Assembly (NCBI RefSeq): GCF_000002235.5
Contig: NW_022145599.1
Coordinates: 1,340,697-1,404,696, forward strand
DNA length: 64,000 nt
Reading direction: 5' to 3'
DNA from: Strongylocentrotus purpuratus
Taxonomy: Eukaryota > Echinodermata > Echinoidea > Camarodonta > Strongylocentrotidae
The position numbers were made by a program, and so were the translations under genes. Each line of letters begins with the position of its first letter. The first letter of the stretch is position 1. Below are positions 58,545 through 64,000 of this stretch, one piece after another. Below the pieces are notes generated by a model, which searched no databases, had not been told where the DNA came from, and saw only the letters and a program-made list of their open reading frames with translations.

Positions 58545-61500
58545 CTTTTGGATATAGTCTGTGATGCCAACCAGTATGATTTAATCGTATTTAGTACGAT
58601 AATAAGAGTGGAATAAAATTTTGATGAAAGAGCAAACATTTTACTTGACTGTACGTACCAGTATCACATTTTTCTGAAATTCTACTGGCCCAGGGCCAAC
58701 CGGCCATTGGTAGTGTAGAGTTTTCATGAAAATCTGATTTTTCTCTCCAAAATCTGATTTTTTAGGATACTCGGTCTGTTTTTGTGTGTTAAGAGGTTGG
58801 CATCTCTGTATAGATCAATTTCAGAATATTGCTTTCTTGAAGTCTCCTGTAAATTGACAGACTAGAAAACCAAATGTTAATGTAGCTGGTGACAGGTCAT
58901 CAATATAACTTTTCTTTTCAATATTTTCCATCACTCCACTTGGACAGAATTAATACCTGCTTTTTGCTACTTTAAAAAAAAAACCAATGAAACTTGATCG
59001 ACAGAAATGTGTACAGTTCACAGTTCTGTAACTTTATAAACAGCAGCACTACTTACAAGAAGAGCTGTAGATGTTATGATATTTTGTAAAGACTATCTTA
59101 ATTGTATTTGTATTTTCTAGTATTTCATCAGGATGCATGATAATGATGTGGAGAAGTCTCTGAAGCTCTTCACATTCCTGCCTCTACAAGATATTGATGC
59201 AGTAGTCAGGAAACACAAGGTGATCGTCACATTCACTGTTTTATAATGTATGACAAGCAAAGTGCACTCTTTTATTCTGATGGAATATAATTGCTCAGTT
59301 GATGATACTTGGATTTTATAAACGAATATTAAGTTGTAATTTTAATTTGCTCAGTTTAAAAGTAATACCTTGAACTATTACTTCACTCACTGAGGTGACA
59401 GTTACTACTGGTACATACATTTTTCTTTCAAACATGCTTTCAAAGTAAATGAAAGACCCAAATTCACAAAATAGGTTTTTCTTGGCCCATGGTTTAAACT
59501 TGATTGGTTTGATGGTTTGTTTTACCTGACTGCTAAGAAAGCATGGATATGCTTGTAAGTAAGCGACCAAAGGACCGACTGCTTTAAGTCCTCTCCAAGG
59601 GACTTGGTAATGAGGATTAATGCCTTACCAAAGGGCACGAGTGCATCGACTTGGTTTTAAACCTGGGTCCTGGTGGTACCGAGACTACTGCTCTACTACA
59701 TAGTCATCGCACCTCCTTAGTGTTATACAGAACCCAGTGCTTGGATGTAATCATAAAAAGGTACATGTAGGTTGATTTATAAAGAGTGATGTCACTCTAT
59801 TTTATTCCTAATTATATTTCTTTTGTAGGCCAAGCCAGAGAAACGAAAGGCTCAGAGGTTGCTAGCTGAGCAAGTGCTCCTATTAGTTCATGGGGGTAAG
59901 TCATTATTCATCCAAGATACATTGAGATATTACAAGATACATTTTAATGATGTGAAAAACATTACAGATAGAAAGAATGAAAGAAAACAAAAAATGTGGT
60001 GCTCTGATTGGTGTGATGCCTTTTCTCATGAAAAAAAAACTACTGATAAAAACTGCAGCACTTTATTCTAGTGGAGTGACCAGAGAAAGACTTTGATATT
60101 AGGAGAATGATGAGTATGAAAGAAGAAAATAATTAGAATGCAAGTGGTTTTTGGCTTCTAGCCATAAAACTGTACTCTACATTTGGTAGATGCATCATAT
60201 ACTTTTTTCAACGATAACTGAACTATATATGTATCACCATTTTTCTTCAAACGTTTTCTGTAGAGGAAGGATTAGAAAAGGCCCGACGTTTGACTGAAGC
60301 CTTGTACAGCTCTGATCCCGGTGCCTTAGAGAGATTAAGCGTAGAGGAAGTGAGCCAACTCTTCGGTGGAGGAAGCTTTGTAGAGATAATGCTAGAACCT
60401 GGTCTTACTGTCTATCAGGTTGCTGTAGCCGCAGGAGCTCTACCAAAAGGTTAGTAGATTATCATCTTTTATTTTTATGTTGATACGGAAGTCCAAGGGC
60501 AATAAATTGCTAGGTTTATATTATTTGGACAATAGCCTTGAATGTTAGGCTTCCCAGGATTTTCAATTGCTGTCAAGAATTGCAAGATCGAGCATGCGAT
60601 ATTCATTTACTGGGTGCAAGCCTAACAATTCTTTACAACAATTGAAATTTCTCCGGGAAGCCTAACATTCAAATGGTGGACTGATAAATATTAATAAGTC
60701 AGAATGAATCAGGAGAGCTTGGGTATTTGTTTCTAGTTCATCGTGACTGTGCCATGGCCTAGTGATGGCCTGGTGGTAGAGTCGCTGCCCGACAAGCAGT
60801 AGATGCAGGTTCAAATCCTGCTGTTTCCAAGATTTTTCTAACTTTTTTTTAATTACAAGATCAAGCATGCAATCTTTAGTTCTCGGGTGCAAGCAAGCCA
60901 AAAATCATTCTTTGTTTGTTTGTTATAGATCGAGGAGTAGGAATCATAGAAGATGGTGGTGTTTATGTCAATAAACAGAGAGTTACCAATCCACATGAAG
61001 TTCTGCAGAAAGGTCTTCATATCCTTAGTAACAATGTCACATTACTCAGAATAGGTAAGCCTTATCTTTCTGTTTTAAAACTTTAGTTATTGTAATGTTT
61101 TTTTTTATTGTACTCTCTATGTACAAAGTTTGTGATTGAATATAGTTCCATAATTTATCTATCAACAGCCTGATATCTTAAGATTTTTATCTAAAGAGTA
61201 CATGTAGTTCTTCTATTATAAAGTTGAGAAATCGATAATCTCACTGTAAGATTTTAAATTGTCATTTCAATTTCTTTAATTTTTCATCCTGTTTGGAAAT
61301 GACTCTGACTAGTCTGTGTCTAATGAAGAAACTGAAAACATAGGCCTATGTAGTACCCTAAGAAAAGTAAAAATGTAATATTTTGCAAACTATGAGGTAA
61401 TGGTTTTTTACTGGATTCATGAGAAGTAACTTGTGTTGTGCTGTATTTTATGATTGTCATGAAGAAAGATTGTCATGCTAGATTGTCTTGATGATGAATG

Positions 61501-61790
61501 TATCAGGCATGTAATTGTTTCTGGATTTACAGCCTGTAGATAATGTTCAGTTCATAATAAAATCTCAAAATAACTAAAAAAGGAAGAATAGTTTACTTCA
61601 ATTCGGACAGATGATGCTGACCTATATTGTCCTCTTATGAATTTCAAAGCTTACTGAAGAGAACTTTACCTCAACCAACACCATATTAAAACTTAATTGT
61701 GATTGTTTTTTTGTAATTTCATTTCCTTTCTTCTTTACACCTCATTCCACTACAGGCAAGAAGAACTACACACTAATCAAATGGGTCTGA
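51782..61790 (+). CDS. YARS2: mitochondrial tyrosyl-tRNA synthetase, 12 exons
   Basis: Class I synthetase charging mitochondrial tRNA-Tyr with tyrosine in the matrix; 467 residues, close to the human 477. Exons: 51782-51942, 52369-52516, 54116-54291, 54766-54867, 55366-55480, 57433-57511, 57927-58036, 59121-59219, 59829-59895, 60264-60449, 60929-61054, 61756-61790. All junctions are GT..AG and phases agree. The start at 51782 gives [20 protein letters not shown], basic and hydrophobic as a mitochondrial presequence should be. Landmarks: [15 protein letters not shown] (HIGH-type ATP motif), [50 protein letters not shown] (tyrosine/ATP pocket) and [11 protein letters not shown] (the KMSKS equivalent; KLGKS in human). 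A C-terminal S4-like domain has [16 protein letters not shown]. Its introns hold several MITEs and a reversed SINE. Confidence 0.95.
52527..52874. mobile_element. TTAA-site MITE (TTAAAGG group), diverged family D copy, reversed
   Basis: On the minus strand it reads TTAAAGATAAAGTTGAGTTCTGGTCATGCAATTG in broken match to family D (GACCAGTTATGGTCATGCGATTG), then CGATTCCACA-like, CTCCAGAACCTTGCA and GTACAGTGCTTG strings in the family D order. The left border TTAA lies 10 bases past the splice donor of YARS2 exon 52369-52516. Its right TTAA is shared with the next element. Confidence 0.75.
52871..53445. mobile_element. TTAA-site foldback element (TTAAAGG group), family C, intact copy
   Basis: The ends TTAAAGGGATAGTTGAGTTC and (reverse complement) TTAAAGGGATACTTGAGTTC differ at one base, with TTAA at both borders. 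The 575-bp body aligns with 34,254-35,155 minus the LINE insertion there. It lies in YARS2 intron 2. Confidence 0.88.
53658..53907. mobile_element. TTAA-site MITE (TTAAAGG group), family F, 250 bp
   Basis: The left end is TTAAAGATTGGGTGACATCC. The right end reverse-complemented is TTAAAGGTCGGGTGACATCC, and both continue AAATA. TTAA is at both borders. It lies in YARS2 intron 2. Confidence 0.85.
54596..54668. repeat. 11-bp minisatellite
   Basis: The unit TCCTGTATCA(G/T) repeats about six times with T/G and A/T changes, in a YARS2 intron. Confidence 0.85.
55101..55233. mobile_element. foldback MITE, about 45-bp arms
   Basis: CTGGGGCTTGTTCCCCTCAA with AACCGTCAAACTTCTTGACT on the left pairs with AGTCAAGAAGTTAGACTTATGACGGTT and TTGAGGAACGTACCCCAG on the right. 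The centre carries GTGTTATAGAATTAATACAC, itself an imperfect palindrome. Confidence 0.85.
55503..55660. mobile_element. foldback MITE, intact copy of the family at 29,975
   Basis: The arms include GTTGCACA, TTACCATTGATTGTAACTTT, GCCATCAATGGTAACTACCA and their complements, separated by about 35 bases. They contain nested palindromes (TTACCATTGATGGTAA type). It lies 20 bases past the donor of YARS2 exon 55366-55480. Confidence 0.85.
56047..57316. mobile_element. 1.27-kb foldback element in YARS2 intron 5
   Basis: The left end GGGCCCGTAATATTCAATAA and the reverse complement of the right end GGGCCCGTATTCAATAAACT share the same sequence with a 3-base indel, followed by runs of (T)CTAAG(A)/CTTAG in both arms. 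The interior (about 56,200-57,060) is unpaired, richer in CpG and includes CGCGCGCGCGC. No transposase-like frame is visible. A 3-bp CAG flank is possible. Confidence 0.8.
58136..58330 (-). mobile_element. possible reversed LINE/SINE 3' end
   Basis: On the minus strand the segment is modestly GC-richer, then ends in an AT-rich ATTAAAAATTAAAAATC tail. No domain or box is visible, so this is a weak call. Confidence 0.25.
58508..58544. repeat. (TTA)n microsatellite
   Basis: About 12 copies of TTA in a YARS2 intron. Confidence 0.95.
59514..59717 (-). mobile_element. tRNA-derived SINE, reversed copy
   Basis: On the minus strand it begins AGGAGGTGCGATGACTATGT and contains GAGAGGACTTAAAGC, GTCGCTTACTTACAAGCAT and GCTTTCTTAGCAGTCAGGTA, matching the SINE at 31,225-31,434. 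Its A box is decayed. It lies in the YARS2 intron before exon 59829-59895. Confidence 0.8.
60540..60670. mobile_element. foldback MITE in YARS2 intron 10
   Basis: GAATGTTAGGCTTCCCAGGA with TTTTCAATTG pairs with CAATTGAAATTTCTCC and GGGAAGCCTAACATTC. Part of its centre (CAAGATCGAGCATGCGAT.. TGGGTGCAAGCCTAACA) recurs in diverged form at about 60,857-60,914, just past a SINE-like segment. Confidence 0.75.
60745..60852 (+). mobile_element. tRNA-like SINE head
   Basis: A TGGCCTAGTGATGG stretch resembles an A box and GGTTCAAATCC (near 60808-60818) is a perfect B box, with CTGC/GCAG pairing around it as in a T arm. It ends in a T-run near 60,842-60,851. It is a different family from the 31,225 SINE. 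Confidence 0.65.
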
Positions 61791-63185
61791 TGGCTGGGGT
61801 GTCTGATATCAAGCTTCTCAGTATGTGGAACATCTCAGTAGCTTTAGAAGGATAACATCCCCCAATAAGAGGCAGAGGTCAAAGGTCATTCATGTCATCA
61901 AATGACCACAGAATCGTATTAACACATAGCAATTATACTGTACAGTGTAATGAAAACATCTTTCTTGAATCATTCATGATGGCCATTTTTGTGGCAAGAA
62001 ACTTTTCTGATTTGCAAACTTTCAGTGCAGTGGAACCTATATATTATTGAAACATGGGAAATGACCTTATTTTGAAACCTTGTTATCTCAGTACTGAAAG
62101 TAAGAGACAACGGAGTGGGACCAGCAACATTACGTTGTTGAAAGTGTTCTTTGTAGTGAGGTTCAACATTTTTGCAACATGAAACTATGTGAACCTACAC
62201 CACTTGCAAAATGTTACAAAAAGTTTTGGTTTTACTGTAATGACATGTATGGGATACAATGAGATGCTATACTGTTATTTTAGATAGCTCTTAAAGCTAC
62301 AACGTTGTGATTGGTCCACAGCTCATCATGTGATAATTACTGCGAGGAAGGTAATTATATATTTCACTACCGGTCATTTCTTGAAGTTATATTGACGACC
62401 TGTTCAAATGAGTATGTTTTTTTATCATACCTTATCCAAGCATCCCTGCACACACTAGCGTGTATCCGTTGTTTGCATTGTGTTAGCCGCATGTATTTTA
62501 TGCGTAAGGCTGGAAGGCATGAGATCACAACTATCCTTAATTTGTATAACAAATATTTCATGCATTTAGTATAACACATGTTACCTCCAAGTTCATAATT
62601 CCCATCATCCTGTTATTCCGACCTTGGTGAAATATAACATCACTCATGAATTTCTTACATTGTCTGTTCCTATATTTGTTATACTGAGCGCTGGAGCTTG
62701 CAATATTTGTATAATATCATTGACATATGTTTTCATGCAGAGTGTAGACCTCCCTGTATTAGGTTTGTGCAATGTGTGTACCTGATAAATGGGAATGCTT
62801 CTCATCAAACATTTCCTCCTGTACCATAATCCTCAGTTTCAGATTTTAAAAGAAATAATTTCTCCTTTCATCCCTAGAGTATCCCTTAGTACAGTTGTGC
62901 TTGTAATGAGTACGAGTATGTGAGATGCTTATATTATTTCATATAGCAAAGAAGATATAGAATAGTGGTACTGGCATACAAATTTATGAGCTTATAGTGT
63001 GATATACATGTAAAGGTTTTTACTAGTGTGAGATTATAGTGCTGTGTATACAAGGTTAAATGCCTATGCAATGATTTATTGCATATTTACGTTATCAGAA
63101 GGTGATTTCTTTGTATTCAGCTTCCATTTGGACTTAAGAGCATTTTAATATATGAATGTTTTGCAAATAAATGTACAGATACATA
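61791..63185 (+). other. YARS2 3' UTR
   Basis: No further gene-like frame follows the stop at 61,788-61,790. AATAAA at 63,166-63,171 is the clearest polyadenylation signal, which would make a 3' UTR of about 1.4 kb. Use of an earlier, weaker site cannot be excluded. Confidence 0.5.
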
Positions 63186-63359
63186 TGGTAGATTGTTGAA
63201 ATATGAAGTAATTGAAAATCTGTATGTGGCCATATCCACTCACTGCAAGTAATAATCTTGTGTCTCAACATACTTGGAAATCATTAGAAGCTTCTTGATA
63301 AACCTTGTATAATGGTTGCTTGCACATATCTAGTAAAGTATAGCCTTGTGTATAAAGCT

Positions 63360-63621
63360 TTAAAGGGGTGTAGCATGGCAAATACGGGTTAACGCCATCT
63401 ACAACTGCTTTTAGGCAACTGCACGTTAACGAATGGACTTGATTAACGGTCAGCAAGCGCTAGCATTCGAGAAACAGACCAAAGTTCTCCTCATGCTTCT
63501 GTTTTTGCATATGTTGCACGCACGTGAATACTGCGGTCGCGTAGTCGTGTTATACATGATTGGTCCACCAAGTCAGGCAAAGGGAAAGTCACGTAGTCTC
63601 GTCATGACATACCCCCTTTAA
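63360..63621. mobile_element. TTAA-site MITE (TTAAAGG group), family G, 262 bp
   Basis: The left end is TTAAAGGGGTGTAGCATGG. The right end reverse-complemented is TTAAAGGGGGTATGTCATG. TTAA is at both borders. The arms are imperfect beyond about 20 bases. It lies downstream of the likely YARS2 polyadenylation signal. Confidence 0.75.
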
Positions 63622-64000
63622 GAGGCAGATTTTCATTCATTGTGTGGTATCAATATTAAATTTACAAATAAGATCCGTTTTGTTGTTACAATCGGTGCAT
63701 ATCTTCACAAGGCCATAAGAGCTTTATATTGCCAATGGCAACGACCTTGAGGTCAGCCGTTGTTTTGATGCACTCACTTCTATGGTAATCTGTCGCCAAG
63801 ATATATTATGTGTGCAATTAAATAAAAAACACCGAGTGATATTGAAGTTGCCTAAAAGCAAGTTTCTCATTTCTGTGTTTTACTTTGAAGTCAAAATAAG
63901 AAATGGCGATCAAAGAGATAAAACAATGTGATAGCCTCAAGAGTAGAAGGAATGAATGTTAGTGACCAGACAGTTCTAAAACTGGCAATACGTCTCTAAT
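63622..64000. other. terminal intergenic stretch
   Basis: No gene, repeat or structured element recognised. Confidence 0.5.

Noticed and set aside
1-64000. retrovirus-like, LTR or Polinton-type copies
   Set aside because: No long direct terminal repeats and no capsid, envelope, integrase or protein-primed polymerase motifs were seen; the only reverse transcriptase belongs to a LINE.

Overview
The window looks like nuclear DNA of a marine invertebrate deuterostome, most likely an echinoderm and probably a sea urchin. That placement is inference. It rests on spliceosomal introns with GT..AG borders, animal proteins related to human MEIOB and YARS2, very many (CT)n/(GA)n tracts, and a dense load of small DNA transposons, tRNA-derived SINEs and LINE pieces. 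There are no operons, CRISPR arrays or prokaryotic signals.

Layout. 1-11.7 kb: no recognisable host gene; a LINE 3' end (3.7-4.4 kb), a SINE fragment and microsatellites. 11.8-22.7 kb, minus strand: a MEIOB-like meiotic OB-fold gene with 12 coding exons (511 residues) and a probable upstream leader exon. 22.8-26.5 kb: a repeat-rich spacer. 26.5-36.9 kb, minus strand: an SLC16/monocarboxylate-transporter-like gene with 6 coding exons (691 residues) whose introns are filled with nested transposons. 37.5-41.5 kb: a nearly full but frame-broken LINE, split by a hAT-type miniature element. 41.9-49.7 kb: an accessory repeat island with poly-G/poly-C blocks, a purine-rich tandem array, and a satellite array split by a 3.2 kb element. 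51.8-63.2 kb, plus strand: YARS2, the mitochondrial tyrosyl-tRNA synthetase, with 12 exons (467 residues).

The three host genes act separately: MEIOB in meiotic recombination, the transporter at a membrane, YARS2 in mitochondrial translation. No functional linkage is implied by their order.

The most unusual content is the transposon landscape. At least ten foldback elements from about eight families sit at TTAA sites and share ends close to TTAAAGG..CCTTTAA. Two of them, 0.6 kb apart, look identical except for one base. A second set of hAT-like miniature elements has ends near CAGGCGCGGATCCAG or CAGGCGCGTACGCAG, 8-bp target duplications, and interiors made largely of very long G or C runs; one is only 67 bp. 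Several elements lie within a few tens of bases of splice sites. Exon borders were worked out by eye from splice sites, reading phase and remembered human homologues, so a border could be off by a base or two.
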